In this document: positions 52,589 to 62,009 of the stretch, piece by piece | How positions within the stretch are numbered: the first letter of the stretch is position 1 | Layout: each line of letters opens with the position of its first letter | NCBI RefSeq assembly: GCF_006516955.1 | Contig: NZ_VHLG01000018.1 | Location: 1-64,000 of the forward strand | Length of the DNA: 64,000 bases | DNA from: Martelella alba | Lineage (GTDB): Bacteria; Pseudomonadota; Alphaproteobacteria; Rhizobiales; Rhizobiaceae | Reading direction: 5' to 3' | Made by a program: the position numbers and the translations under genes | The notes under the pieces: model-generated | The model's database searches: none | What the model saw: only the letters and a program-made list of their open reading frames with translations | Told to the model about the DNA's origin: nothing

Positions 52589-53380
52589 ATGTCCGAAACC
52601 ACGCCCTATCAGGGTATTCCAAACCGTTTTCGCCAGAATATATTGGCGCGCAAGGTGCAGATCGGCTGCTGGTCGGCGCTGGGTAGCCCAATTACCGCGG
52701 AGGTTCTCGGCTGTGCCGGTTTCGACTGGCTGCTGCTGGACAGCGAACATGCGCCGAATGATGTGCTGAGCCTCATTCCGCAGCTGATGGCGCTGAAGGA
52801 CAGCCCGTCTGCCCCGGTGGTTCGTCCGCCATGGAATGATACGGTGGTGATCAAGCGGCTGCTCGACAGCGGTTTTTACAACTTCCTCGTTCCGTTTGTT
52901 CAGACGGCAGAAGAAGCGGAAAAGGCCGTGGCAGCGACGCGCTATCCGCCACAGGGCGTGCGCGGCGTATCGGTTTCGCAGCGCTCCAACCGCTATGGCA
53001 CGGTTGCCGATTACATGAAACGGGTGAATGACAACATCACCGTGCTCGTGCAGATCGAAAGCCCGCTGGCGGTTGGAAATGCTGATGCCATTGCCGCCGT
53101 CGACGGTGTTGACGGGCTGTTTGTCGGGCCTTCCGATCTTGCCGCCGGCTATGGCCATCTCGGCAATGCCGGCGATCCGGAAGTCCAGACGGCGATCCGC
53201 CATGTCTTCGATGTTGCTGCCAGCCACAACAAGGCCTCGGGCATTCTGGCGCCGGTGGAGGCCGATGCGCGCCGCTATCTTGAGATGGGCGCAAGCTTCG
53301 TCGCGGTGGGTTCCGATCTCGGCGTATTCAGGGGCGCTACCCAGGCGCTTTGCGACAAGTACAAGACAGGCGCCGCCTGA
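52589..53380 (+). CDS. HpcH/HpaI aldolase, GarL-like
   Basis: A 263-residue metal-dependent aldolase. The motifs [42 protein letters not shown] and [12 protein letters not shown] are those of 2-keto-3-deoxy-glucarate and related aldolases. It would cleave a 2-oxo-3-deoxy acid to pyruvate and tartronate semialdehyde or a similar aldehyde, which the following reductase can use. Ribosome site GGAGGAAAGGA precedes ATG 52589. Confidence 0.9.
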   Translation: MSETTPYQGIPNRFRQNILARKVQIGCWSALGSPITAEVLGCAGFDWLLLDSEHAPNDVLSLIPQLMALKDSPSAPVVRPPWNDTVVIKRLLDSGFYNFLVPFVQTAEEAEKAVAATRYPPQGVRGVSVSQRSNRYGTVADYMKRVNDNITVLVQIESPLAVGNADAIAAVDGVDGLFVGPSDLAAGYGHLGNAGDPEVQTAIRHVFDVAASHNKASGILAPVEADARRYLEMGASFVAVGSDLGVFRGATQALCDKYKTGAA

Positions 53381-53422
53381 GGCCGCGCTCAAGCAGAACA
53401 CCATTTTACAGGGAGTTGAGTG

Positions 53423-54313
53423 ATGACGAAAATAGGATTTGTCGGCCTCGGGATCATGGGCACGCAGATGGCGGGACGGCTTGCCGATGCTGGCCACGAG
53501 ATCTTCGCCTATGACCGCAAGCCGCTGGCCGAAACGCTGATGGCAAAGGGTGTCACCGCCTGTGGGTCCTCGAAGGAGGCGGCGGAAAACTGCGAGGTCT
53601 TCATCTCGATCGTGCCGGATACGCCGGATGTCGCAGCGGTTCTGTTCGGCGAGAACGGGGCTGCCGAGGGGTTGAGTGCCGGCAAGATCGTTATCGACAT
53701 GAGCTCGATCTCTCCGGTTGAGACCAAGCAATATGCCGAAAAGATCGCCGCCCTTGGCTGTGCCTATGTCGATGCGCCGGTTTCAGGCGGTGAAGTCGGG
53801 GCACGCGATGGAACGCTTTCCATCATGGTCGGCGCCGATGAGGCAATTTTCGAAACGGTCAGGCCGCTGTTTGAAATCATGGGCAAGAATGTCACGCTCG
53901 TGGGTGATATCGGCGCGGGCCAGACCGCCAAGGTGGCAAACCAGATGATCGTGGCGATGAATATCGAGGCGGTGGCTGAAGCGCTGCTGTTTGCCGCCCG
54001 TGCCGGTGTCGATCCCGAACGCGTCCGCCAGGCGATTTCGGGCGGCTTTGCCTCTTCGAAAATCCTCGAGCTTCATGGCGCGCGGATGATCAAGCGGACC
54101 TTCGATCCCGGTTTCCGTATCAATCTGCATCAGAAGGATCTCAATCTGGCGCTGAGCGCCGGACGTCAGATGGGGCTTTCGCTCCCCAATACGGCCAATT
54201 GCCAGGAATTGTTCAATGCCTGCGCTGCCCATGGCGGTAGCGGCTGGGACCATTCCGCCATGGTCAAGGCACTGGAACTGCTGGCAGGTTACGAGATCGG
54301 CCAGAACGACTGA
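53423..54313 (+). CDS. garR: Tartronate-semialdehyde-reductase-like enzyme
   Basis: A 296-residue member of the beta-hydroxyacid dehydrogenase family (2-hydroxy-3-oxopropionate reductase). NAD(P) motif GLGIMG (9-13 region), substrate loop DAPVSGG (117-123), catalytic Lys170 in GQTAKVANQ. Following a GarL-like aldolase it would reduce tartronate semialdehyde to glycerate. GGGAG lies upstream. It could instead be a 3-hydroxyisobutyrate-type dehydrogenase; context favours GarR. Confidence 0.88.
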   Translation: MTKIGFVGLGIMGTQMAGRLADAGHEIFAYDRKPLAETLMAKGVTACGSSKEAAENCEVFISIVPDTPDVAAVLFGENGAAEGLSAGKIVIDMSSISPVETKQYAEKIAALGCAYVDAPVSGGEVGARDGTLSIMVGADEAIFETVRPLFEIMGKNVTLVGDIGAGQTAKVANQMIVAMNIEAVAEALLFAARAGVDPERVRQAISGGFASSKILELHGARMIKRTFDPGFRINLHQKDLNLALSAGRQMGLSLPNTANCQELFNACAAHGGSGWDHSAMVKALELLAGYEIGQND

Positions 54314-54340
54314 TCCATCACGAACAGGCGGTTGGCGGCA

Positions 54341-55093
54341 TCAATGCTGCCGGCCGCTTTTCAGCATGGCGCGATAGCGCCCGAGACTGCCTTCCAGATG
54401 CACTTTCATCGCCGCTTCGGCTTCCGCCACATTGCCCTCGATGATCGCATCGACGATCCGCTCATGCTCGGCCACCATTTGCGGGTTCGGCACATAGGGA
54501 CGCGGTGCGCCGTCATGCGCCTCAAGCTCGACGCGCGGGACGATACCGGGGCGGATCAGCGACAGGAATTCGGGAAAACGCTTGTTCTGCGACGCCTGGG
54601 CGATCGCGTAATGGAAAGCGAAATCCGCTTCGCGCGGTGATCGTCCGTCCCTGAAACACTGAACGACATCCTCATGCGCCTTGACAATGGCATCAATCTG
54701 GGTCGCTGAACGGCGCCCGGCTGCCAGACCGGCAGCGGCGATTTCAAAGGCGCTTCGCAGTTCGAAAAGCTCGATCACGCCGGAGAGACGCTCCATATCG
54801 AGATCGGCAAAGGGCCGTCGCCGCTCGGCCTTGGCCGGATCAAGCGCGAAAACACCAGACCCTTTGCGCGCTTCGACCAGACCTTCTGTCCGCAAAAGCG
54901 CAAAGGCCTCGCGCACCACGGTGCGGCTGACGGCATGCTGGCGTGTAAGCTCTGATTCGCTTGGCAGACGGTCACCGGGTCGGAACCGTCCGGCCTCAAT
55001 GTCCCGGCGCAGTTCATCGGCAATCTCGCTCACGCGGGTGCGTGTCGAATTGGTCCTGGCAGGCTTCGGTTTCAGCGTCTCGGTATCGGTCAT
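54341..55093 (-). CDS. GntR-family regulator, FadR/FCD type
   Basis: A 250-residue regulator: winged helix (ELRRDIEAGRFRPGDRLPSE, VSRTVVREAFALLRTEGLVE) and FCD domain (ELFELRSAFEIAAAGLAA, DFAFHYAIAQASQN, EHERIVDAIIEGN). It is divergent from the enolase-superfamily gene, whose promoter region carries an inverted CTGTATA repeat, a likely operator. Confidence 0.9.
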   Translation of the reverse strand: MTDTETLKPKPARTNSTRTRVSEIADELRRDIEAGRFRPGDRLPSESELTRQHAVSRTVVREAFALLRTEGLVEARKGSGVFALDPAKAERRRPFADLDMERLSGVIELFELRSAFEIAAAGLAAGRRSATQIDAIVKAHEDVVQCFRDGRSPREADFAFHYAIAQASQNKRFPEFLSLIRPGIVPRVELEAHDGAPRPYVPNPQMVAEHERIVDAIIEGNVAEAEAAMKVHLEGSLGRYRAMLKSGRQH

Positions 55094-55223
55094 TCAGGCC
55101 TCGGTGAACCCCGTCTGTGTAATATGTTTGTTTAGCATGGAAGCAGCGAAAAAATCCACGTCACGACGAACATGTCGCCTTTTCTGTGCGGCTCGGTGCA
55201 GATCATGCGCTTTGCCTGTTGAC

Positions 55224-55260
55224 CTGTATAGCATATTTATCATACAAAGTTATTATACAG
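55224..55260. promoter_or_regulatory. GntR operator candidate, CTGTATA inverted repeat
   Basis: CTGTATA (55224-55230) and TATACAG (55254-55260) are perfect inverted copies 23 bases apart. A TTGACC (55219-55224) overlaps the left arm and a weak TACAAA lies 18 bases on. The left box CTGTATAGCA resembles CTGTATAACA upstream of the importer operon (46949). Confidence 0.5.
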
Positions 55261-55327
55261 ATTATCAGCGACCGACACCACATCAGAAGGGGTACGCGGT
55301 CGGAGGAAGCCAGGGAAGGAACCGGCC

Positions 55328-56476
55328 GTGATCATTACGGATGTTTCGGTTAGCGTATTCAAGCATAAGACAAGACGGCACAGCGATAGCGCTGGCCACG
55401 GCCATCCGGGGCCGGAGCATTTCGTTCAGCAGGCCATGCTGGCGATCACTACCGAGGACGGCCATAGCGGCTACAGCTTTTGCCCCCCGGAAGTGGTGCG
55501 CCCGCATGTGATGGATAAATTCGTTCGCAAGGTGCTGATCGGCCAGGATTGCCGCAACCGTGAAAAGCTCTGGCAGGATCTCGCCCACTGGCAGCGCGGC
55601 TCGGCCGCCCAGCTTACCGATCGCACGCTTGCCGTTGTTGACTGTGCATTGTGGGATCTCGCCGGGCGTATGCTCAACCAGCCGGTCTACAAGCTGATTG
55701 GCGGCTATCGCGACAAGGTTCTGGCCTATGGCTCGATCATGTGCGGTGACGAGCTTGAGGGCGGGCTCGCCACGCCGGAAGATTACGGTCGTTTTGCCGA
55801 AAAGCTGGTGGCGCGCGGTTACAAGGGCATCAAGCTGCATACCTGGATGCCGCCGGTCAGCTGGGCGCCGGACGTGAAGATGGATCTGAAGGCCTGTGCC
55901 GCTGTGCGCGAGGCGGTCGGTCCCGATATCGAACTGATGATCGATGCCTTCCACTGGTATTCCCGAGTCGATGCGCTGGCGCTCGGCCGTGGCCTTGAAA
56001 AGCTTGGCTTTTCATGGATCGAGGAGCCGATGGATGAACAGTCGATGTCGTCTTATCGCTGGCTTGCCGAAAATCTCGATATCCCGGTTGTCGGGCCGGA
56101 AAGTGCGGCCGGCAAACACTGGCACCGTGCCGAATGGATCACTTCCGGCGCTTGCGACATTCTCAGAACCGGGGTCAACGATGTCGGCGGCATCACGCCT
56201 GCGATGAAAACCATGCATCTGGCTGAAAGCTTCGGGATAGCCTGTGAAGTCCATGGCAACACGGCGATGAACCTGCATGTGGTTGCGGCCTCCAAGGCAT
56301 CCAAATGGTATGAACGGGGCCTGCTTCACCCCTTCCTCGAATATGATGACGGCTTTGACTATCTGAACGCCCTGTCCGACCCGATGGATGCGGACGGCTA
56401 TGTCCACGTTCCGGACCGGCCCGGCCTTGGCGAGGATATCAATTTCGACGTCATCGAGAACAACCGCGTCGCCTGA
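55328..56476 (+). CDS. Enolase-superfamily sugar-acid dehydratase
   Basis: A 382-residue mandelate-racemase-subgroup enzyme. The catalytic set is visible: Lys169-x-His171 in IKLH, metal ligands Asp206 (MIDAFHW), Glu232 (IEEP) and Glu258 (VGPES), and His309 in CEVHG. It abstracts a proton alpha to a carboxylate; with GarL-like and GarR-like enzymes next door, dehydration of an aldarate or aldonate is the likely reaction, though a cycloisomerase is possible. It starts with GTG at 55328 after an AAGGA. Confidence 0.88.
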   Translation: MIITDVSVSVFKHKTRRHSDSAGHGHPGPEHFVQQAMLAITTEDGHSGYSFCPPEVVRPHVMDKFVRKVLIGQDCRNREKLWQDLAHWQRGSAAQLTDRTLAVVDCALWDLAGRMLNQPVYKLIGGYRDKVLAYGSIMCGDELEGGLATPEDYGRFAEKLVARGYKGIKLHTWMPPVSWAPDVKMDLKACAAVREAVGPDIELMIDAFHWYSRVDALALGRGLEKLGFSWIEEPMDEQSMSSYRWLAENLDIPVVGPESAAGKHWHRAEWITSGACDILRTGVNDVGGITPAMKTMHLAESFGIACEVHGNTAMNLHVVAASKASKWYERGLLHPFLEYDDGFDYLNALSDPMDADGYVHVPDRPGLGEDINFDVIENNRVA

Positions 56477-56490
56477 CGCTTCAGATCTGC

Positions 56491-56518
56491 CGGCGCTGCG
56501 TGATGCGGCGCCGTTTTT
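56491..56518 (+). terminator. Intrinsic terminator after the dehydratase
   Basis: CGGCGC (56491-56496) pairs with GCGCCG (56508-56513), followed by TTTTTG. A good intrinsic terminator, which means the binding-protein gene after it probably depends on partial readthrough or its own promoter. Confidence 0.75.
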
Positions 56519-56552
56519 GTAAACGGATGTCAAACAACCTTTGGGAGGAGAC

Positions 56553-58145
56553 ATGAGACATCTTCTGGCAGGGGTCGCGCTTGCGACCCTGATGACACTT
56601 ACCGTACCGGCTTTTGCCGAGACGCCTGACAATCAGCTGGTCGCAGCCTTCAACATGACCAATGTGCTGACCATGGACCCGGCCGCCATTACCGGTGGCG
56701 AGACGGTACAGATCCTCAACAATGTCTATGACGCACTGGTTGAGCTGAACCCCGAAACCAAGGCGCTGGAACCGCGCATTGCCGAAAGCTGGACGATTTC
56801 CGACGACAACATGTCGGTGACGATGAAGCTCAAGCCCGGTGTCACATTTGCCTCCGGCAATCCGCTGACCGCCAATGATGTGAAATACAGCCTGTCGCGT
56901 GTTCTGACGCTGAACCTTGCTCAGGCTTCGGGCCTTAAAAGCCGCGGCTTCACCACCGAGAATATCGACAAGGAATTCGTTGTCGACGATGATCTCACCT
57001 TCACCATCAATCTGCCGGAGGCGGGTGACCCCAAGCTGATCCTGATGTATCTGGCGCAGGCTGGCGTCGGCTCGATCCTTGATTCCAAGCTGGTGGAGCA
57101 AAACGCCAAGGATGGCGATATGGGCCGCGGCTGGCTCACCAATAATTCAGCCGGTTCCGGTGCCTACACGCTCAATCAGTGGCGCGCCAATGAATATGTC
57201 ATCCTGACCCGCAACGACAATTTCTGGGGCGACAAACCGCAGATGGCCCGCATCCTGATGCGCCATCTGCCGGAATCGCAGACCCAGCGTCTCGGACTTG
57301 AACAGGGTGATATCGATGTCGGCTTCTCGCTGGCGGCTCCTGACCTCAAGGCGCTTGCCGCCGAAAAGGGCATCACCGTCGAAACGGTTCCGAGCGCCGG
57401 TTTCTACTATCTCGCCGCTTCTATGGGGGACGAGCATTTTGTCAATCAGAAGGTGCGTGAGGCGCTGCGCTATCTGATCGACTACAAAGGCATAAACGGC
57501 GCGATCATGCCCTATTTCGGTGTCGAACGTCAGCGCCCGGTCAATTCCACCGCCTTTGCGGCGCTACCGGATCCGGGCTACGCGCTCAATATCGAAAAGG
57601 CGAAGGAATTGCTGGCCGAAGGTGGTTATCCCGACGGCTTCGATACGACGATCCGGGTGATTTCGACCCAGGAATTTCTCGACAGCGCCACGGCCATTCA
57701 GGGCACGCTGGCCAAGGCTGGCATCAATGCCGAGATCATCACCGGTGACGGTGGTCAGATCTATGGTGCCATGCGTGAACGCAAGTTCAACCTGCTTGTC
57801 GGTCGCGGCGGTGGCGGTCTGGAACCGCATCCCGATTCCAACCTGCGCGCAACGGTCTATAATCCCGACAACAGTCAGGAAGCAGGCCTCACCAACTATC
57901 AGGGCTGGCGCACCGGCTATTATGATGAGGAGCTGAATTCTATGATCGAGGCCGCCCTGATCGAACGTGATCAGGACAAGCAGATCCAGATGTACAAGGA
58001 TATCCAGAACCTTATCGACCAGAAGGTCATCGCCATCCAGCCCTTCTCTGAACGGGTGGTGACGGCTGCTTATCAGGACGATGTTTCGGGCCTGATCATC
58101 GACCCCTGGGTCTCCCGCTTTGAAGATGTGAAAAAGACACGCTGA
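56553..58145 (+). CDS. ABC substrate-binding protein, family 5
   Basis: A 530-residue periplasmic binding protein of the DppA/OppA family with a Sec signal peptide (RHLLAGVALATLMTLTVPAFA). Conserved blocks: LKPGVTFASGNPLTANDVKYSLSR, KVREALRYLIDYKGINGAIM and FNLLVGRGG. GGGAGGAGAC precedes the ATG at 56553. The four-gene importer operon upstream (47032-50552) lacks a binding protein, so this one very likely belongs to it despite the distance of 6 kb. Confidence 0.93.
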   Translation: MRHLLAGVALATLMTLTVPAFAETPDNQLVAAFNMTNVLTMDPAAITGGETVQILNNVYDALVELNPETKALEPRIAESWTISDDNMSVTMKLKPGVTFASGNPLTANDVKYSLSRVLTLNLAQASGLKSRGFTTENIDKEFVVDDDLTFTINLPEAGDPKLILMYLAQAGVGSILDSKLVEQNAKDGDMGRGWLTNNSAGSGAYTLNQWRANEYVILTRNDNFWGDKPQMARILMRHLPESQTQRLGLEQGDIDVGFSLAAPDLKALAAEKGITVETVPSAGFYYLAASMGDEHFVNQKVREALRYLIDYKGINGAIMPYFGVERQRPVNSTAFAALPDPGYALNIEKAKELLAEGGYPDGFDTTIRVISTQEFLDSATAIQGTLAKAGINAEIITGDGGQIYGAMRERKFNLLVGRGGGGLEPHPDSNLRATVYNPDNSQEAGLTNYQGWRTGYYDEELNSMIEAALIERDQDKQIQMYKDIQNLIDQKVIAIQPFSERVVTAAYQDDVSGLIIDPWVSRFEDVKKTR

Positions 58146-58165
58146 ATGCGGGCGGGGATGAAATG

Positions 58166-58200
58166 AAAGGGCGCGGCCTTCCTGCAGGGCCGCGCCCTTT
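58166..58200. terminator. Strong bidirectional terminator hairpin
   Basis: AAAGGGCGCGGCC (58166-58178) and GGCCGCGCCCTTT (58188-58200) form a perfect 13-bp stem with a 9-base loop between convergent genes. The A/T ends serve both directions. Confidence 0.8.
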
Positions 58201-58230
58201 CTGTGTGTGATGGGCAAGGTTCATTCGCTG

Positions 58231-59292
58231 TCACTGCGCCGTCTCCCGGCCTCGGCCTGTAAAAATACGCTTCAGAAACAGGGCAAGGGTCAGCACCATG
58301 ATGACGCGGACCAGATGGAAGGCGACGACCAGCACGACATCGGCGCCGACCTGTTTGGCAACCAGTGACATTTCCGCAATCCCGCCCGGCGCCAGCGCCA
58401 GGATCAGCGACACCGGATCGATATGCAGAAAATAGCCGATGACGACGGCGAGCAGGCTTGAAAAGGTGATCAGCACCGCCGTGCCGGCAATATTGCCCGG
58501 CAATGTCGCATGGCCATCACGGAAGACCGAACGGGTGCAGCGTGCACCAAGCGTGATGCCGACGGCGATCTGGGCAATCTTCAGCGCGTCGGCAGGGATA
58601 TAGATCGATCCGAGATTTAGCAGACCGGCAATGGCGCCAACGATAATGCCCGATAGCAGCCAGGAATTGGGAACTCTGAACCGGGTGACAGCGAGCGCCA
58701 CCGGGACCCCGATGATACAAAGAAGCAGCAGCGGCAACAGTGAGCCGTGACCGGCAGCTGTTGCACCGTCTGCGATCGTCGCGTGATCGGGAAAGACCGT
58801 GACAATCTGGGGGATCGCCAGTGTGACCAGCAGAATGCGCAGAAACTGGCCGATCGACACCAGACCGGGATTGCCGCCATAGCGCTCCGACAGAACCGCC
58901 ATTTCGGCAATGCCGCCCGGCAGGCTGGAAAAGAAGGCAGTATCGGGATCGAGCCGGGTGAACCGCGACAGGGCCAGCGAGATGAGGCAGGAAAAGACGA
59001 TCACCGTCAAAGCGGCCGCCAGCATGACCGGCAGAAGTGCGACGAGCCGTGCCGCCACTTCCGGGGTCATTCTGAGGCCGGCGGCAATACCGATAAAACC
59101 CTGCGCGGCCTGACGGCTGTTGGGCACCACCGCCGTCGGCAGCTTCATCAGCGTTAACGCCGCTGTCGCCAGCATGGCGCCAATCAGCCAGCCAAGCGGC
59201 AGGTGAAGTGCGCTTGCGACAAGGCCGCCGAGGGCCGCGACCAGAGCGGTCGCTGCCATGCGGGCAGACCCGATAACGCTCAGCCGTGACAT
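58231..59292 (-). CDS. AbrB-family membrane protein (PF05145-like)
   Basis: A 353-residue polytopic membrane protein with an internal duplication: each half carries a conserved GGIAEM motif (SLPGGIAEMAVLSERYG and APGGIAEMSLVAKQVG). Despite the AbrB name, this family is thought to be transporter-like; its substrate is unknown. It overlaps the amidase stop, so it belongs to that operon and may export or import a product. Confidence 0.85.
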   Translation of the reverse strand: MSRLSVIGSARMAATALVAALGGLVASALHLPLGWLIGAMLATAALTLMKLPTAVVPNSRQAAQGFIGIAAGLRMTPEVAARLVALLPVMLAAALTVIVFSCLISLALSRFTRLDPDTAFFSSLPGGIAEMAVLSERYGGNPGLVSIGQFLRILLVTLAIPQIVTVFPDHATIADGATAAGHGSLLPLLLLCIIGVPVALAVTRFRVPNSWLLSGIIVGAIAGLLNLGSIYIPADALKIAQIAVGITLGARCTRSVFRDGHATLPGNIAGTAVLITFSSLLAVVIGYFLHIDPVSLILALAPGGIAEMSLVAKQVGADVVLVVAFHLVRVIMVLTLALFLKRIFTGRGRETAQ

Positions 59293-60698
59293 CAGGCGGA
59301 CCAGCCGGCGCGTTCAGGTGGATTTAGGGCCTTGCCTCTTGCTGCTTCGAAAGCCGATGAAAAGGCCAGCAATGCAGGTTCCGAGAAAGCGGGAGCGGCA
59401 AATTGCACGCCGATCGGCAGGCCGGTATCGGACAGGCCCGCCATGACCGAAATGGCGGGATGGCCGGTGACGCTGAAAGGGGTACGGGCCTGCCGGGTAT
59501 AGGTCCGTGCTGTCTCTGCCGGGTCGTCCAGTCGTGCCGCCGCTTCCATGGAACTGGCGGAGACCAGAATATCATACTGGGAAAACAACGCAGAAACGGC
59601 ATCAATCAGCCGTTTTCGCATCTTTTGCGCCCGGACATAATCCTCCGCCGAGAGGAATGCGCCGGCCAGGAGTGCTCTTCGTGTCAGACGGCCATAATCC
59701 TCGTGGCGCTGACGCAGATGCTCGGCATGAACTGCAAAGCCTTCGGCTGAAAGCAGGATCCGGTTGACGGCGAAAAACGCCGAAAGCGGCGGCAGCGTCA
59801 CCTCTTCAACATGCACACCGATCCCCCGAATGGTCTCGGCGGCCATATCCAGCAGCGCCGCCGTGTCGGCAGGTGCGGCCAGGTCCTGTGTATGGAAATG
59901 ACGAATATAGCCGACTTTGAGGCCCGAAATTTCCTGTGAGGGGCGCTCAAGGCAGCTTTTCCAGGGGCGTTCAACCGTTGATGGCTCGGCGGGGTCAATT
60001 CCGGCCATGGCATCAACGGCAAGGCCCGCATCTTCTGCCGAACGGGCGAGAATGCCGACGCAATCCAGTGATTGGGCCAGCGGGAAGACGCCCCTGCGCG
60101 AGATGACACCGTAGGTTGGCTTGAAGCCGACAATGCCGCAGGCGCTCGCCGGGTGGCGCACCGAGCCGCCCGTATCGGTTCCAAGCGCCAGTGGAAACAG
60201 ACCGGCAGCGACGCCGGCGCCCGATCCGGAGGACGAACCGCCGGGATGGTGATCCGGGTTCCACGGATTGCGTGCCGGCGGTACGGGCAGATCGAAGCTA
60301 GGCCGGCCGCAGGCAAACTCATGCGTATTGGTCTTGCCGAAAATGATGGCGCCCGCCGCCCGCAACCGGCGCACGACCTCGGCATCTGCCGTAGCGATCG
60401 CAGCTTCCCGGCTCCTGGAGGCACAGGTCGTGGCCATGCCTTCGACATCAATCAGGTCTTTCAGCGCCACGGGAATGCCATGCAGGGGGCCGTGATCGGC
60501 CCCGGCAGTCAGTTCCTGTGTGGCCCTTTCGGCCTGAATACGCGCCGATTGGGCATCGAAATGGATATAGACATTCAGCAGCGGATCGAGTGCCTCGATC
60601 CTTGCGATCAGATGGGTGACATAATCGCTGGGTGTGAGGTCGCCCGTCCGGTAACGCCTGCCGATCTCGGCTACGGAGAGATATTCAAGCCTTTCCAT
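59292..60698 (-). CDS. Amidase, amidase-signature family
   Basis: A 468-residue amidase-signature enzyme with the Ser-cisSer-Lys triad: Lys80 in PVALKDLIDVEG, a Ser of GGSSSGSG (154-160), and the nucleophile Ser179 in TDTGGSVRHPAS. It hydrolyses amides or carbamoyl compounds in the cytoplasm. It overlaps the GatC-like small ORF by 14 bases and is likely to be its partner, as in AtzE-AtzG and GatA-GatC pairs. Confidence 0.9.
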   Translation of the reverse strand: MERLEYLSVAEIGRRYRTGDLTPSDYVTHLIARIEALDPLLNVYIHFDAQSARIQAERATQELTAGADHGPLHGIPVALKDLIDVEGMATTCASRSREAAIATADAEVVRRLRAAGAIIFGKTNTHEFACGRPSFDLPVPPARNPWNPDHHPGGSSSGSGAGVAAGLFPLALGTDTGGSVRHPASACGIVGFKPTYGVISRRGVFPLAQSLDCVGILARSAEDAGLAVDAMAGIDPAEPSTVERPWKSCLERPSQEISGLKVGYIRHFHTQDLAAPADTAALLDMAAETIRGIGVHVEEVTLPPLSAFFAVNRILLSAEGFAVHAEHLRQRHEDYGRLTRRALLAGAFLSAEDYVRAQKMRKRLIDAVSALFSQYDILVSASSMEAAARLDDPAETARTYTRQARTPFSVTGHPAISVMAGLSDTGLPIGVQFAAPAFSEPALLAFSSAFEAARGKALNPPERAGWSA

Positions 60699-60879
60699 GA
60701 CGTCCTCTCACCTGCATGGGCGGCCAGACCTCATCGGCCGGGCTGTCTGGCGTCCTCAGTGCCGCGCGGAAGGCATGGGCGCTTTCCGCCGCGCTCAGAA
60801 TATCGGCTTCCTCGCTGGCGACGATGCGATCAAGGCCGGCGCCAAGTGCCTGGGCGATTGCCTGTTCCCGCTGATCCAT
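60685..60879 (-). CDS. GatC/AtzG-like small amidase subunit
   Basis: A 64-residue protein, about the size of AtzG or DUF4089-type subunits. The C-terminal ALRTPDSPADEVWPP resembles the extended tail by which GatC-like proteins wrap amidases. It overlaps the amidase start, and follows the deacetylase stop by only 3 bases. Homology is suggested by context and pattern, not proven. Confidence 0.6.
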   Translation of the reverse strand: MDQREQAIAQALGAGLDRIVASEEADILSAAESAHAFRAALRTPDSPADEVWPPMQVRGRHGKA

Positions 60880-60882
60880 GCC

Positions 60883-61776
60883 CTAGGCCTCCGCCGCCTG
60901 GCGCGTTTGCGCAAGGCCTTCATACCAGCTGGAAACCTGGCCCGGCTGGGCGAAGGTGACATCGGGGTGCTGCGCCAGCATCGCCGCCATCTCGGCAAGC
61001 TCGGTAATGCGGTGGGGTACACCCATCAGATGCGGATGCAGGGCGACGGTCATGATGACCGTTCCGGCCTCCGTCTCCCGTTCGAAGGCTTTCAGCGTGC
61101 GGGCGACGCGATTGGCGAATTCGCCGGTATGCTGTTTTTCCACAGCGTAGACGGTGCTGTCATTGAGCTCGAGCGTGTAGGGCACCGACAGAAGCGGCCC
61201 CTCCGTCGTTTTCATTAGGCAGGGACGGTCGTCCAGCACCCAGTCGAGCAGATATTCAATGCCGAGACGCTTCAGGATATCGGGTGTCGCCAGGCTCTCG
61301 CCAAGGCCGGGTCCAAGCCAGCCGCGTGTCTTCACGCCGGTAAAAGCCTGTAGCCGCTGAAGGCTTTTTTCAATCACGGCTGCCTCATCAGGCTCGGTAT
61401 GAACCGCCTGCTGATACAGTCCGTGACCGATGAATTCCCAGCCGAGATTGAGTGATTTCTCAGCACAGTCGGGATAAACGTCGATCACATTGGCGTTGAC
61501 GCTCAGCGCGGCGGGAAGCCCCATGGCTTCAAACAGGTCGAAGAAACGCCGCATGCCGACGCGCATGCCATATTCGGCCCAGGCGAAATTGGGAATGTCA
61601 GGTACCGAGCCGCGCCCCTGAGGCGGTGTGGATATGCCGCGTGGCATGGGATGATCGAAACGCCAATGTTCCACATTGACCACGAACTGCACGACGATGC
61701 GCTTGCCATTATAATGCGGCAATGCCGGTTGTGTGCCGGAAAGTGAATAGGGAATGCGAGGATTAGAGGCGATCAT
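60883..61776 (-). CDS. Polysaccharide-deacetylase-fold protein, PuuE-like
   Basis: A 297-residue NodB/polysaccharide deacetylase-fold protein of the PuuE (allantoinase) kind. The N-terminal stretch (RIVVQFVVNVEHWRFDHPMP) and MRVGMRRFFDLFEAMGLPAA are typical, as are WEFIGHGLYQQ and ALHPHLMGVPHRI. In classic NodB proteins the first motif has a catalytic Asp; here it reads FVVNVEHW, with Asn, as in PuuE-like relatives. With an amidase and GatC-like subunit, a ureide or cyclic amide pathway is plausible. Confidence 0.85.
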   Translation of the reverse strand: MIASNPRIPYSLSGTQPALPHYNGKRIVVQFVVNVEHWRFDHPMPRGISTPPQGRGSVPDIPNFAWAEYGMRVGMRRFFDLFEAMGLPAALSVNANVIDVYPDCAEKSLNLGWEFIGHGLYQQAVHTEPDEAAVIEKSLQRLQAFTGVKTRGWLGPGLGESLATPDILKRLGIEYLLDWVLDDRPCLMKTTEGPLLSVPYTLELNDSTVYAVEKQHTGEFANRVARTLKAFERETEAGTVIMTVALHPHLMGVPHRITELAEMAAMLAQHPDVTFAQPGQVSSWYEGLAQTRQAAEA

Positions 61777-62009
61777 TTTGCCATTCCGTCAATCATGGCG
61801 CCTGATATTCCTTTGATATTACGGGATTTTATGACCTAAAATTCGGAATTATCAAGACTGGCGCGAATTTTGCTTATATGTGTTCGAACGACTGCCACAC
61901 CCCGGATGATGCGGGGGAGGCCGATGGCAGTGACCATATAATGGGCAGGTGAAGCTGTGAGCGTTTCTCCCCGTGCTAACAGCTATGCCTCAAGGAGCAA
62001 TCAAGCCCT
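61777..62009. promoter_or_regulatory. Divergent promoter region with inverted repeat
   Basis: AAAATTCG (61838-61845) and CGAATTTT (61864-61871) are perfect inverted copies 18 bases apart, between the leftward amidase operon and the rightward lysR. A LysR box is a reasonable reading, though the T-N11-A pattern is not exact. No gene. Confidence 0.45.
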
